From positions 3,388,859 to 3,452,858 of the forward strand of contig CM075760.1 in NCBI GenBank assembly GCA_037974335.1: 64,000 nucleotides of DNA, in the 5' to 3' direction. The DNA is from Prionace glauca. Lineage: Eukaryota > Chordata > Chondrichthyes > Carcharhiniformes > Carcharhinidae. The notes beneath the pieces were generated by a model, which saw nothing but the letters and a program-made list of their open reading frames with translations, was not told the DNA's origin and did not search any database. Made by a program: the position numbers and the translations under genes. Below are positions 11,558 through 23,183 of this stretch, piece by piece; within the stretch, counting starts at the first letter, position 1, and each line of letters begins with the position of its first letter.

Positions 11558-11756
11558 CTACAATGATATGATGTTAATCACATCCAAAACTGAACAATGC
11601 TTGTTGAGATATTTCTGGACTGGTGCTAATAATCTCTCGTACAATTGTAGCTGTTAACATTCTTGGTGAAGACCAAACAAATCAAATTTGTTTTGAGTTT
11701 TGAATGACCCCCAAGCCTTATGAGATAAGAGATAATATGCTAAAACCAATGGGATA
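11558..11756 (+). other. ZNF-A 3' flank / 3'UTR, paralogous to 18008-18170
   Basis: Shares GATGTTAATCA and GGTTTGAGTTTTG-like blocks with the DNA downstream of ZNF-B, so it is part of the duplicated unit. Confidence 0.5.
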
Positions 11757-11926
11757 TATATTTTTTAATTTGTTCATGGGTTGTGGGCATTGTTTGCTGG
11801 TCAGCAATTCTTGGCCAACCCTGCAGGCAGTCACCCACTTTGCTGTGGATTCAGAGTCTCAGGTAGGCCAGACCAAGGTGACAGATTTCTTTCCCTGAGG
11901 GAGATTAGTGAATCAGGTGGGTTTTA
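11757..11926 (+). repeat. Dispersed repeat fragment (SINE-like, unclassified)
   Basis: The block TTCATGGGTTGTGGGCATTG...GTAGGCCAGACCAAGGTGACAG...TTTCCCTGAGGGAGATTAGTGAA resembles a common dispersed vertebrate repeat. Related debris (TTTCCCTGAAGGGATTGG at about 10188; CAGGTTCTCTTGCCTGAATGACAT at about 16929) lies in introns of the zinc-finger units. Confidence 0.4.
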
Positions 11927-12430
11927 CATAAGAACATAAGAAATAGGAGCAGGAGTAGGCCATCTGGCCCTTCAAGCCTGTCCCGCCATTCAATAAGATC
12001 ATGGCTGATCTGTCGTGGCTCAGTTCCACATTCTGGTCCTATCCCCATAACCCTTAATCCCCTCTCTTATCAAAAACCCATCAACCCGCTTCTTGAAAAT
12101 ATTTAGCGAGGCAGCCTCCACCACTTAAACGGGTAGAGAATTCCAGAGATTCACCACACTTTGAGTGAAGAAGTTCCTCCTCAACTCCGTTCTAAAAAGG
12201 CCCCCCCTTTATCTTGAGGCTGTGCCCCCTAGTCCTACTGTCTTTTTTGAGTGGGAAGAGTCTCTCCACCTCTATCCTATCCATCCCATTCATCATCTTA
12301 TACGTCTCAATGAGATCTCCCCTCATTCTTCTAAACTCAACGAGTACAAGCCTAGTTCATTCAGCCTCTCCTCATAGCTCCTTCAGCCTCTCCTCATAGC
12401 TCCTTCAGCCTCTCCTCATAGCTCATCAAT
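11927..12430 (-). mobile_element. CR1-clade LINE 3' fragment (family C)
   Basis: An inverted 3' end. Near its truncated 5' side (12358-12425) a roughly 24-bp segment CAGCCTCTCCTCATAGCTCC is present three times in tandem. Confidence 0.85.
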
Positions 12431-13700
12431 TTACATCAATGGTTTCGTAGTTATCATCATGATTTTTTTCTGCTGATATGTGGTGTCGATATATTTTATG
12501 TTTAAAGGGCCTGTGTTAAGTTTCAGCTTTTTCCTACTGATGTCAGAGTGTCTGGAAAAATTGCAACTGAGATGCTGAAGAGCAGGATAATTATACATTT
12601 TAGCCATGTAGTGTTTATTCAGGAAAGGCCTCTTGTTTATAAATGAAGATCTTTCCCGTTTTATTTGCTTAATGGAATAGCAGCTGGGATTCTTTTTAAA
12701 GAAATGAGAGGAATGAGGTTTATAGCAGAGAAACAGGTTTCAGTTTCAGTTTAGAGTTCAGTTGCTGACTGGAGCTGTTTAAAGTCTGCTCCTCTCTCTG
12801 ACAGCTTCAAGACTTTCAACTATTTATAGTAAACATGCCTGGGCTTAATAGCTTTTTAGTGTGGCATTTAAGTCGAGAAGAAAAATGTTGCCTACTTGGA
12901 AATTGTTCAACTGTACAGATTAAATTGCTGCATTTTGTTTAATTTATGTTTAACTTGCATTCTGAATAAAGATGGTTTTCATTAAGAAGATTTTTAATTT
13001 GTTAGTGAAATTATTCCTGGAGCTATGCATTTCCTCATCTTTACACAAAAATGGAAAATAATATGTTGGGGTCTATTCTGGCTTAACAATATACCTTGGA
13101 GTTCTGGGGCATGAACACTTATTTCTAGGATTTGAATACAGGTCCAGTGATAATACAACCACACTACTGCCTCCCCTCTTATCTTATTCTCGACAAATCT
13201 AGGTTAATTCATTACTTCCGAAATTCTGGCATACGAGGGCTTACAATATCTTTTGTAAGTAAAATAAAGGTTTTGAGAAGCAATTTTAGTTGACTGGTTA
13301 TCTACGTTTTGATTACCATTTCACTTTTCGAGCCTAATTCTTCAAGGAAATTGTGAGAAGTCTGTTCAATTGTTAAAGTTAAGCTTTCTCCTCTCACTAC
13401 TAATTACTTCTAATTACAGTTAGTTGACACATTGCCAAACACAATTTCAGAGTGAGAAAATGTTCAATAATTCAATCTTATTGGTACATATTAATTGAAT
13501 ACAATATCTTACACTGTTACATTTCTCCTTCCCCAACAGTTCTGCACACAATTTTTCTGCCGAGGATAAAAGAATGGGTGCATAGCCCAATGCAATACGG
13601 TTGCAATATCAGTTGATTGAATAATTTTGTGGGGGGGGGGGGGTATTTTTGTTGTTTCAATCACAATGGAATCAGGAAACATCCCAGTATCTGTTACAGT
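12431..13700. other. No gene; zinc-finger unit flank
   Basis: AT-rich. The block at 13325-13430 matches 4085-4175 and 24945-25030, so part is duplicated unit DNA. A G-run sits at 13631-13643. AATAAA at 12965 could serve ZNF-A. Confidence 0.45.
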
Positions 13701-13729
13701 GCAAAACATGCTGAGTCCTGAGCAGTGAA

Positions 13730-14075
13730 GAGCTGGCGCAGACGCAGGCGCAGTGGTGAGTTGTGAATTGGGCATGCGCATTGCCGTCTCGGATGGGAGC
13801 ATGCGCACTGTGGGTGCTATTCTCTATCAGGTGGTTCTGTCGGTTCCGGAACCAGAGAGAAATTGGAGATCTTGCGAGGGTAATGGAGGCGGCGGAGTGG
13901 GCGGGGAGCCTTCATAAACACTCAGCGGAGATGCTAAATCCAGATTTAGATCAGCCCGATCCCGGCAATAACGTCAAACCCGGGCAGCCTTTCTGCCGCC
14001 AGCCACCGATTAAAGGCCGCCATCTTTACAGGGCAGTGGGCAGCAGGGCGCATGCGCGATCGTCCTGCTCCAGGC
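13730..14075 (+). promoter_or_regulatory. GC-rich promoter / first-exon region of ZNF-B
   Basis: CpG-rich block with NRF1-like sites GGCATGCGCA (13771), CATGCGCACT (13800) and palindrome GCGCATGCGCG (14048), homologous in layout to the ZNF-A promoter. The first exon is probably inside, with its donor undetermined. Confidence 0.58.
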
Positions 14076-14089
14076 TGCAGAATGAAAGC

Positions 14090-14421
14090 ATCTCTGCAGT
14101 GCAGGAGGCCATTCGGGCCATCGAGGCTGCACCTACTCTCCAACAGAGCATCTTATCCAGGCCGACATCCCCGTCACCTCACTAATTCACCCTAACCTAC
14201 ACACCTTGGGATGCCAAGGGGCAATTAATCGTGGTCAGTCAACCGATACCGCACGCCTTTGGATTGCGGAAGGAAACCAGAGCACCGGGAAGAAACTCAT
14301 GAAGACTCGGGAAGAATGTGCAAACTCCACCCGAGGCCGAAATTGAACCCAGGCCTCCAACACTGAGAGGCAGTGGCACTGTGAGGCAGCAGCGCTAACC
14401 ACTGTGCCAACCTGTCACCGT
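14090..14421 (-). mobile_element. SINE fragment, inverted
   Basis: Inverted body and head of the HE1-like SINE: CAAGGGGCAATTAATCGTGG, then GGATTGCGGAAGGAAACCAG, then CAGCGCTAACCACTGTGCCA (tRNA-like head on the - strand at about 14390). Confidence 0.75.
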
Positions 14422-14665
14422 AGGATCATAGATGGAACCCTGCAGTGCAGAAAGAGGCCCTTCGGCCCATCGAGTCTGCGCCAAACACAATCCCACCCAG
14501 GCCCTACCCCCCTATCCCTACATATTACACGCACTAATCCCTCTAACCTCAGCTACCCTGGCTACTAATGGGCAATTTCTTAGCATAGCCAATCAACCTA
14601 ACCTGCACACCTTTGAACTGTGGGGGTTAACTGGAGTACCCAGAGGAAACCCTGTTGCGTTGTGA
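14422..14665 (-). mobile_element. SINE fragment, inverted, abutting the previous copy
   Basis: Starts at the SINE 3' end (ATAGATGGAACCCTGCAGTGC) and runs into the body (AATCAACCTAACCTGCACAC). The head is lost. Confidence 0.75.
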
Positions 14666-14827
14666 ATTTTTATCCTGGACCCACATTGATGGGTTCCAGA
14701 AACTCCTTTTACAGGGGATTGGAAGAGGTTTTGACGCACAAAACTGAAACCAAATCCAAAGATGTGCAGTGTCGGTTGCTTGTTTCTTAATTTCTAATTT
14801 GGACTGACAGTGATGATTTTCTTACAG

Positions 14828-14917
14828 GATTAGAAGATCAGTATTTGAAGGTGCAAAACTCAAAGGAAACATCAGATCAAAATCTGACAGAGTCACTTGA
14901 TTCATCAGAACCCGAAT
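14828..14917 (+). other. ZNF-B 5'UTR exon 2
   Basis: The 90-nt block lies between acceptor TTTTCTTACAG (14827) and donor GTAAGT (14918) and is homologous to ZNF-A exon 9285-9367. A weaker look-alike begins at about 14716 after TTTTACAG and may be a duplicated or alternative exon. Confidence 0.58.
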
Positions 14918-14981
14918 GTAAGTGTGTCTGTCGAAAACGATTCAAACATCTGTGTGACTGGAAACTGGAATGGGCACTGCA

Positions 14982-15300
14982 GGGCAGCATGGTGGCGTAG
15001 TGTTAGCACTGCTGCTTCACAGCGCAGGGGACCTGGGTTTGATTCCCGGTTTGGGTCACTGTCTGTGTGGGCATTCTCCTTGTGTCTGCATCAGTTTCCT
15101 CTGGGTGCTCTGCTTTCCTCCCGCACTGCTAGGATGTGCAGGTTAGATTGATTAGCCATGTTAAATTTCTTCTTCATGTCAAGTGGTTAGAAGAGTTAAT
15201 AAGTAGAATTATTGGTATAGGGCCTGGGTGGGATTGTGGTCAAAGCACATTTGGTGGGCCGAATAGCCTCCTTCTGCACTGTAGGGATTCCATGATTCTA
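14982..15300 (+). mobile_element. tRNA-derived SINE (HE1-like)
   Basis: Head GGCAGCATGGTGGCGTAGTG, B-box-like GGTTTGATTCC, body with CTGTCTGTGTGGGCATTCTC, tail GGATTCCATGATTCTA. It lies inside the inferred ZNF-B intron. Confidence 0.82.
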
Positions 15301-15902
15301 ATACTATGGATGGACTTGAGAAGACACATGAGAATTTTACACAGTTGTTGTTGTTTAACCAGTGGGTCAGCAAGGACATATTGATTGTTGAGTGAATGGG
15401 AATTTGTGCAGATGATAAAGGCACCAGGTATGCTCCTGAGTCACTCCAGCTACTGCTTGATCTCTGAAACCCAGAGCTCAAGTTTCTCCAACTGACAGCA
15501 CTTCCTGTACATGTAGTCATCCAGGACACCGGTTGTGTCTATGACTTTGCACACATTGCAGGACATGCATTCCACTCGACTGAGCTGCCCTGTCATGTCT
15601 TTATTTCTCTTGCGTTAACCAATTGTGTTTTGAATTATTTCTGTAATCAGGATGGTGTGTGACTTAGAGTGGAACTTGGAAGTGATGGTGTTCACATACA
15701 CCTGCTACTCTGGTCCTTCTAGATGGTGAAGGCTGAGCGTTTGAGAGTACTGGAAGAAAGAATATTACTTTGCATTAAGTTGATCTTTCTCTACACCCTA
15801 GCTATGACTGTACCAGTACATTCTGCACTCTTTCGTTTCCTTCTGTATGAATGGTATGTCTTGTCTGTATGGCGTGCAAGAAACAATACTTTTCACCGTA
15901 TC
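15301..15902. other. ZNF-B intron, nothing recognised
   Basis: Contains the unit-shared block near 15655-15745 (GATGGTGTTCACATACACCTG), repeated at 16708 and 19236. Confidence 0.45.
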
Positions 15903-16110
15903 TTAGAACCAAAGAACCCAACAGTGTAGAAAGAGGCCCAGCGATCCATCAAGTCTGCACTGACCATAATCCCACCCAGGCTCTACCCCCACATGCCTAC
16001 ATATTTTACCCACTAATCCCTCTAACCTCAGCATCTCAGGACACTAAGGGGCAATTTTAGCATGGCCAATCAAGCAAACCCGCACATCTTTGGATGTTAA
16101 TACATGTAGC
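15903..16110 (-). mobile_element. SINE fragment, inverted
   Basis: Reads the SINE 3' half on the - strand (CCAACAGTGTAGAAAGAGGC through CAATTTTAGCATGGCCAATC). Confidence 0.78.
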
Positions 16111-17120
16111 AATAATAAATGAAATCAAATATTATTTCTATATGTAGGCCATAGCTATTTCTTATTCCAGATGCGAGATTTTTAAAACACTGTCTTTTAT
16201 ACTGAGTACCAGCCAGTCAACTGGCCAGTTTGCTGTGATCGTACTTATCTTGTCAGCTCACTGTAGCCTTAACACAGCTGAAATATCAAATAACCAGCCC
16301 CTTCCCTGCAGCAGGGCAAGACCACTTTATGTATGGTGAAAAATGTTATAGAAAGCAAAGGAGCACCTCTTTTCCCGTAAGTAGAGAACCCCACTCTGAT
16401 CCAAATTCTCAAATATCCTCTGACTGTGTCACGCTCAGGATCTGGCCTGTCTCACTGCTCGTGCACCGCTGAGTGATGCAGATTCGTGCTTGGGAGTTCA
16501 GCGTGGGATAAAATATGACATCAAATTTGTGAACCGCTGAGAAGAATTGCCAGGGAGAGGGATGGAGTCTGAATTTAGGGAGTGGAGTTTGTAGCGGAGA
16601 CAGAACACCATCAATCTTCCCATTATTTAAATAGAGGAAATTTCTGTTCATCCAGAACTGGTTATCAGACAAGTCAAGATGGTCTGTGACTGAGAACGGA
16701 ACTTGGAGGTGATGGTGTTCACACATACCTGCTACTTCGGGCCTTCTCTAGGTGGTGGAGGCTGAGGGTTTGATAGATACTGGAAGTGACCTCCTCAAGT
16801 TGTAAAGGCATAATATTCTATACCTTACTCTCCTTCCTCCAACACCTCCCTCCCCCTCTTTCTATCCCTCTCTCTCTGTGTCTCTCATCAGTAGAAGCTA
16901 GAGTCATGTGTAGGCTGATGCGGGGTGGCAGGTTCTCTTGCCTGAATGACATGAGTGATCCAGTTGTGTTTTGACAACAATCCTGCAGCTTTCATGGTCA
17001 CTTTTTTCCCAGTGCTGGTCTCACAAATTACCTGATTCATTCAGCTCAGTTTCACAACCTGCCTTTGTGATTTGTGGGTTCTCTCTCTCACTTTTTTCCA
17101 TTTTTAAATCAATTTCACAG
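16111..17120 (+). other. ZNF-B intron 3' part
   Basis: No gene. Unit-shared blocks lie at 16613-16760 and 17022-17060. A polypyrimidine tract and TTTCACAG at 17120 form the last-exon acceptor. Confidence 0.5.
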
Positions 17121-18007
17121 AAGGGGAGGACTTGCAGTCAGGAAACTAAAACCAAACGTCATATCAAGATCTGACAGAGTCACCCAATTCATCATAATCT
17201 CCCGATCATTGGATTTTGAACATGGAAGGAAAAGGTACCGTTCACAGTGGGGAGAAACCACACACTTGTTGTGTGTGTGGACGAGGATTCAGCCAAGCAT
17301 CTGACATGTCAGAACATAAATGCCTTCGCAACAGGGAGAAACCGTGGAAATGTAAAGACTGTGGGAAGGGATTCAAATCCCCATCAGAGTTGGAAATTCA
17401 TCTGCGCAGTCACACTGGGGAGAGACCATTCTCCTGCTCTGAGTGTGGGAAGGGATTCACTAAGTTATCCAACCTGGTAGCGCACCAGCAAAGCCATACT
17501 GAAGAGACACCATTCATCTGCTCTGAGTGTGGGAAGGGATTCACTCGGTCGTCTTACTTGCTGCTACACCGGCGAGTTCACACCGGGGAGTGGCCGTACA
17601 CCTGCTCCACGTGTGGGAAAGGATTCTCTCGGTTCTCGGATCATTTGATACATGAGCGAATTCACACAGGGGAGAGACCATTCACCTGTTCCACGTGTGG
17701 AAAAGGATTCACTACCTCCTCCGCCCTGCTGATACACCACCGACTTCACACTGGGGAGAGGCCTTTTAAGTGCCCCATCTGCGAGAAGTGCTTTAAAAGC
17801 TCTAATGAATGCATGTCCCATCAACGTATTCACACTGACGAGAGACCGTTCAAGTGCTCTCACTGTGGGACCGGGTTCAAACATTCATCGACTCTCACTG
17901 TACACCAGCGAGTTCACACTGGGGAGAGACCGTTCATTCTACCCAAGTTTGGAAAGGGATTCACGACCTCATCCATCCAGCGGACTCATCAACAAGTTCA
18001 CAAGTAA
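17121..18007 (+). CDS. ZNF-B: C2H2 zinc-finger protein, 7 intact and 2 worn fingers (coding 17216-18007)
   Basis: Predicted nuclear DNA-binding protein of 263 residues in a single coding exon, start [16 protein letters not shown], the same start context as ZNF-A. Finger 1 keeps its cysteines (CCVC) but ends HKCLRN, losing the last His. Fingers 2-8 are canonical, with linkers TGERPF, TEETPF, TGEWPY and TDERPF. Finger 9 has lost both Cys ([10 protein letters not shown]) but keeps HQQVHK at the C-terminus. No KRAB, SCAN or BTB domain. Helix residues differ from ZNF-A, so the two should bind different DNA. It is a tandem paralogue in the same orientation 6.6 kb downstream. Function unknown. Confidence 0.92.
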
Positions 18008-18489
18008 GTATAGTGATTGGATATCGATGTTAATCATTTCCAGAACTGACCTATGTTTTCTTTCTATTGATGGTAATAATCTACAGCACAGTTTTAGGAG
18101 TTAGAATTCTGGGTAAAAAAACAAATCAATCAGCTTTGTTTGAGTTTTGGATTTTCCCCTAACTTTATGTGGGCGGCTGGGAATAGTCCAGTTTCGAAGA
18201 AACAAAGGAATGGATGAATTTCAGCAACAGATGAGCTGAGGCAGGAATGAAGTCACTGAGATGGAAATGGGCCGCTTAGTGATATGCAGTCAGAAACTCA
18301 GCTGGGGTGAAAGATGACACCAAGATCGTGAACAGTAAGAGAGATGGATAGTGTTGATGGGAGTGGAGTTTGTAGTGTAAGACAAAGAAATTGGTCTTCC
18401 CAGTATTTAAATAGAGGGAATTTCTCTTCATTCCGTAATGACTGTTGGACAAATCAGGATGGCATGTGACTTGCAACAGAACTGGGAGG
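18008..18489 (+). other. ZNF-B 3' flank and start of a partial further unit
   Basis: 18020-18170 matches the ZNF-A 3' flank. 18390-18489 (AATAGAGGGAATTTCTCTTC...) matches the intron block at 16615-16710, so another, truncated unit copy begins here. It is split by the CR1 that follows and continues at about 19235-19310. Confidence 0.5.
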
Positions 18490-19235
18490 TGATAAGAACA
18501 TAAGAAATAGGAGCAGGAGTAGGCCATCTAGCCCCTCGAGCCTGCCCCGCCATTCAATAAGATCATGGCTGATCTGTCATGGCTCAGTTCCACGTTCCCG
18601 CCCTCTCCCCATAACCCTTAATCCCCTTGCCTATCAAAAACCTATCAACCTGCGTCTTAAAAATATTTAGCGAGGCAGCCTCCACCACTTCAACGGGCAA
18701 AGAATTCCAGAGATACATCACCCTTTGAGTGAAGAAGTTCCTCCTCAACTCCGTTCTAAACCGCGCCCCCCCTTTATCTCGAGGCTGTTCCCTCTAGTCC
18801 TACTGTCCTTTCTGAACAGGAAGAGCCTCTCCACCTCTATCCTATCCATTCCATTCATCATCTTATACGTCTCAATGAGATCTCCCCTCATTCTTCTAAA
18901 CTCTAACGAGTACAAGCCTAGTTTTATTCAGCCTCTCCTCATAGTTCAACCCCCTCAACTCCGGAATCAGCCTAGTAAACCTCCTCTGCACTCCCTCCAA
19001 GGCCAAAATATCCTTGCGTAAGTGCGGCGACCAAAACTGCACACACTACTCCAGCTGCGGCCTCACCAGTGCCCTTTACAGCTGCAGCAAGACCTCCCTA
19101 CTTTTATATTCAATCCCCCTTGCCATGAAGGCCAGCATCCCATTTGCCTTCCTGACCACCTGCTGCACCTGCAGGCTGGGTTTTTGCGACTCATGCAGAA
19201 GGACCCCGAGGTCCCTCTACACCGTCTCATGCTGC
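18490..19235 (-). mobile_element. CR1-clade LINE 3' fragment (family C) inserted in a zinc-finger unit copy
   Basis: The inverted 3' end begins AAGAACATAAGAAATAG and the element is 5'-truncated near 19232. The interrupted unit sequence resumes at 19235 (GTGATGGTTTCCACATACAC, cf. 16708). GTGAT on both sides is a possible short target-site duplication. Confidence 0.85.
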
Positions 19236-19423
19236 AGTGATGGTTTCCACATACACTTGATATTCTTGTCCTTCTAGGCGGTTGAGGTTGAGGGTTTTCA
19301 AGACTCTATCAATGTTCTTGTTGAGATGTAGACCCCTCCTCTTCATCCTTGCCTCTCTCGTCACCCTCTCTATTTTCTCCCAGAGATATTCGAAGGTTGT
19401 AGGAGGCTGGGTTGAATTTAGTT

Positions 19424-20275
19424 TTGATGTGGATATGCTGGCGTTGGATTGGCGTAAACACAGTAAAAAGTCTGACAATACCAGGTTTTAGTCCAACCGA
19501 TTTATTTGATAATAGACTCACAAGCTTTCGGGGTTAGTCCCTTCGTCAGGTGAATGGAGAGTTCTGGCCTCAGACAGAGCATATAAAGCACAGACAGTTT
19601 AGAGATTACTGATTAGAATGCGAATCCTTACACCTAACCTGCTGTTCAAGACCTGAAGTGGCTGACAATGTGAGTGGAAGGAGCACTGATCACAGGTTAA
19701 AGAGATGTGTATTGTCTCCAGACAGTACAGTAAGTGAGGTTTTGCAAACCCAGGCAAGTCACGGGGGTTACAGATAGTGCGACATGAACCCAAGATCCCT
19801 GTTGAGACCGTCCTCGTGTGCGGAAGTTGGCTATCAGTCTCTGTTCAGTGACTCTGCGCTGTCGTGTGTCATGAAGGCCGCCTTGGAGAATGCTTACCCG
19901 AAGGTCAGAGGCTGAATGCCCGTGACCACTGAAGTGTTCGCCAACAGGAAGGGAACAGTCTTGCCTGGTGACTGTCGAGCGATGTTCATTCATCCGTTGT
20001 CGTAGCGTCTGCATGGTCTCCCCAATGTACCATGCTTCGGGACATCCTTTCTTGCAACACATCAGGTAGACAATGTTGGCCGAGTTGCAAGAGTATTTAC
20101 CATGTACCTGGTGGATGGTATTCTCACGTGTGATGATGGTATCCATGTCGATGATCCGGCATGTCTTGCAGAGGTTGCTGTGACAGGGTTGTGTGGTATT
20201 GTGGTCACTGTTGTCCTCAAGGCTGGGTAGTTTGCTGCGAACAATGGTCTGTCTGAGGTTGTGTGGTTGTCTGAA
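19424..20275 (-). mobile_element. Penelope-like element, 3' part with GIY-YIG endonuclease
   Basis: On the - strand a 149-residue frame (20146-19697) encodes a Penelope-type GIY-YIG nuclease domain: ANIVYLMCCKKGC, then WYIGETMQTLRQRMNEHR, with the Arg and His of the family, then GEHFSGHGHSASDLRV. The 3' noncoding tail (19424-19560) reads on the - strand ACCTGACGAAGGGACTAACC then AAGCTTGTGAGTC, and is shared with 57753-58119 and 50625-50722. The reverse transcriptase half is absent, so this is a 5'-truncated fossil. Confidence 0.85.
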
Positions 20276-20965
20276 AGCAAGAAGACATCACAGGGAAATG
20301 TTGGAATCTGTCATAATCATGATCTGACTCAGCCTGTGATTATGAATGGGGAATTATGCTTGACAAACTTGTTGGAGGTTTTTGAAGATGTTAAATTGAT
20401 AAAGACGAGTCAGTTGGTGTGGACTTTCAAAAGGCTTTTGACAAAGAAGGTTGATGAGAAAAATAAAATCATGTGGGATAGGAGGTGACACATTATTTTG
20501 GATTGAGGATTGTTTAACAGGCAGAAAACAGAGAGTTGGAATTAACAGGCCATTCTCACCTTACTGTGGCGAGTGAGGAACCACAAGGATCAGCACTTTG
20601 GGACCCAACTGTTCAGAATATATATCAATGATTTGGATGTGGAGACAGAATGTAATATTTCCAAGTTGCAGATGATGCAAAGCTTGGCAGGAATGTGCAT
20701 TTTGAAGAATATGTGAAGCTAAGGATTTGTACAGATTCAACCATTGGGCAAAAACATGGCAAATAGAATAAATATAACATGGAAATATGTGGCATAACCT
20801 ATTTTGTTAGGAGGAACAACTGTGCAGAATATTTCCTAAGTAGTAAGAAATTAGAAAGTGTAGATGTATAAAGGGACTTGGGTGTCCTTGTCCATAAGTC
20901 ACTGAAGGTTAACATGCAGGTGCAGCAAGCTATTAGGAGGGTTAATGGAATTTTTAAACTATTAA
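20276..20965 (+). mobile_element. Old, decayed CR1-like LINE (family D)
   Basis: The same ancient family as 801-2295. Parallel blocks include GATTGAGGAT(C/T)G(G/T)TTAACAGGCAG, CCAAGTTGCAGATGATGCAAAG (degenerate catalytic region) and AAGTCACTGAAGGTTAACATGCAGGT. Confidence 0.7.
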
Positions 20966-20977
20966 ACTATATAATTT

Positions 20978-22497
20978 TTCAATTGCACAGAACATTACAG
21001 CGCAGAACAGGCCCTTCGGCCCACGATGTTGCGCCGACCAGTTACAAAACAATGACCCACTAACCTAAACCAATCCCTTTTCATCCATAAACCTATCCAC
21101 AGATCTCTTAAACGCCCCAAAACTAGGCGCATTTACAACTGCAGCTGGCAGGGCATTCCAGTCCCTCACCACCCTCTGGGTAAAGAACCTACCCCTGACA
21201 TCAGTCCTATAACTACCCCCCATTAATTTAAAGTCTTGACCCCTCGTGCTAGCTTTCTCCATCCTAGGAAAAAGGCTATCACTATCTACCCTGTCTAAAC
21301 CTCTAATCATCTTATATGTTTCAATGTGGTCCCCTCTCAGCCGTCTTCTTTCCAGTGAAAACAACCCCAAATCTCTCAGTCTCTCCTCATAGGATCTCCC
21401 CTCCATACCAGGCAACATCCTGGTAAACCTCCTCTGCATCCTCTCCAAAGCCTCCACATCCTTCCTGTAATGTGGGGACCAGAACTGCACACAAAACTCC
21501 AAGTGCGGCCGCACCAGAGTTGTGTACAGTTGCATCATGACGCTGCGACTCCTAAATTCAATCCCCCTACCAATAAATGCCAAGACACCGTATGCCTTCT
21601 TAACAACCTTATCTCCTTGATTCCCAACTTTCAGGGATCTATGTACACATACACCTAGATCCCTCTGCTCCTCCACACTATTCAAAGTCCTCCCGTTAGC
21701 CCTATACTCAACACATCTGTTATTCCTACCGAAATGAATTACCTCACACTTCTCCACATTAAACTCCATCCGCCACCTCGCAGCCCAGCTCTGCAACCTT
21801 TCTAAGTCACCCTGCAAACTATGACACCCTTCCTCACAATCTACCGCACCTCCGACTTTGGTGTCATCAGCAAACTTACTAATCCACCCAACTATACCCT
21901 CATCCAGATCATTAATAAAAATTACAAACAGCAGTGGCCCTAAAACAGATCCCTGAGGCACACCACTCGTAACCGAACTCCATGACGAATATTTATCATC
22001 AACCACTACCTCTGTCTCCTATCTGCTAGCCAATTCCTGATCCAATTACCTAGATCACCCCCAATCCCATACATCTGCATTTTCTGCAGAAGCCTACCAT
22101 GGTGAACCTTATCAAACGCCTTGCTAAAATCCATATACACCACATCAACTGCCTTACCCCAATCCACCTCTTTCGTCACTTTCTCAAAGAACTCGATAAG
22201 GTTAGTAAGGCACGACCTACCCGCTACAAAACCATGCTGACTGTCTCTAATCAACTCATTACTCTCCAAATAACTATAAATCCTGTCTCTAATAATCCTT
22301 TCCAAAACCTTACCGACCACAGAAGTAAGACTCACCGGTCTATAATTCCCAGGGAAGTCTCTTCTCCCCTTCTTAAACAATGGGACAACATTTGCTGTCC
22401 TCCAATCTTCCGGTACTATACCAGAGACCAACGACGATCTGAAGATCAGAGCCAGAGGCTTCGCAATCACCTCTCTTGCCTCCCAAAGAATCCTAGT
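20978..22497 (-). mobile_element. CR1-clade LINE, 5'-truncated (family B)
   Basis: Reverse transcriptase on the - strand in two long frames, 22470-22006 and 22006-21065, separated by a single one-base indel near 22005. They hold LPxDWR-type block [53 protein letters not shown], the catalytic [10 protein letters not shown], then the post-RT domain. The 3' end is AGAACATTACAGCGCAGAAC when read on +. It closely resembles 58120-59640. Confidence 0.93.
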
Positions 22498-22499
22498 GT

Positions 22500-22840
22500 A
22501 AAATATAGTTTAAATTTATTTATTAGTGTCACAAATAGGCTTACATTAACACTGCAGCGAAGTTACCATGAAAATCCCTGAGTCGTCACACTCAGGTGCC
22601 TGTTCAGGTACACTGAGGGAGAATTTAGCGTGGCCAATGCACCTCACCTGCCAGTCTTTGAACTGTGGGACGAAACTGGAGCATCTGGAGGAAACTGATG
22701 CAGACACGAGGAGAACGTGCAGACTCCACCAGGCAGTGACTCAAGCCCGGATTTGAACCCAAGTCCCTAGCAATGGCAGGTCCAGGGTCGTTGGCAGAAG
22801 TACCAATGACGATGCCACTGTACCAGCCATCAGGAGCTTG
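22500..22840 (-). mobile_element. SINE, inverted
   Basis: TTTATTTATTAGTGTCACAAATAGG, then GGCTTACATTAACACTGCAG, then body blocks (GGAGAACGTGCAGACTCCAC). The head is degenerate near 22770-22830. Confidence 0.75.
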
Positions 22841-23020
22841 GCTAGACCGCACCTGGAGGACTGTGTGCAGTTTTAGTCTCCTTACCTCACAAAGGATATT
22901 GTTGCCATGCAGGGAGTGCAACAAAGGTTCAGGGGGATGGTGGGACTGTATTATGAAGAGAGATTGGGCAAACTAGTCCTGTATTCTCTAGAGTTTTGAA
23001 GAATTAGAGTTCATCTCATT
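22841..23020 (+). mobile_element. Old CR1-like LINE fragment
   Basis: GAGGACTGTGTGCAGTTTTAG (post-RT CVQF block) through CTGTATTCTCTAGAGTTTTG, matching the family D pattern. Confidence 0.6.
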
Positions 23021-23183
23021 CGTGAACCAGTTGGGTTTTTACAACAATTAGCAGCTTTCGTGGTTACTTTTTCCCAATGTCATCCCTGCAAATTACCAGA
23101 TTCAATCAGCTCGATTTCACAACCTGTTTTTGTGGGGTTCTCTCTCATTTTTTTTTAAATTCTATTTTCAACCAATTTCACAG

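Noticed and set aside
13763-14185. 140-residue frame over the ZNF-B promoter
   Set aside because: Runs through the CpG-rich promoter into an inverted SINE; the paralogous block at ZNF-A has no matching frame.
18008-20300. A third intact zinc-finger gene between ZNF-B and unit 4
   Set aside because: Only intron-type unit blocks (18390-18489, 19235-19310) are present, with no finger codons.
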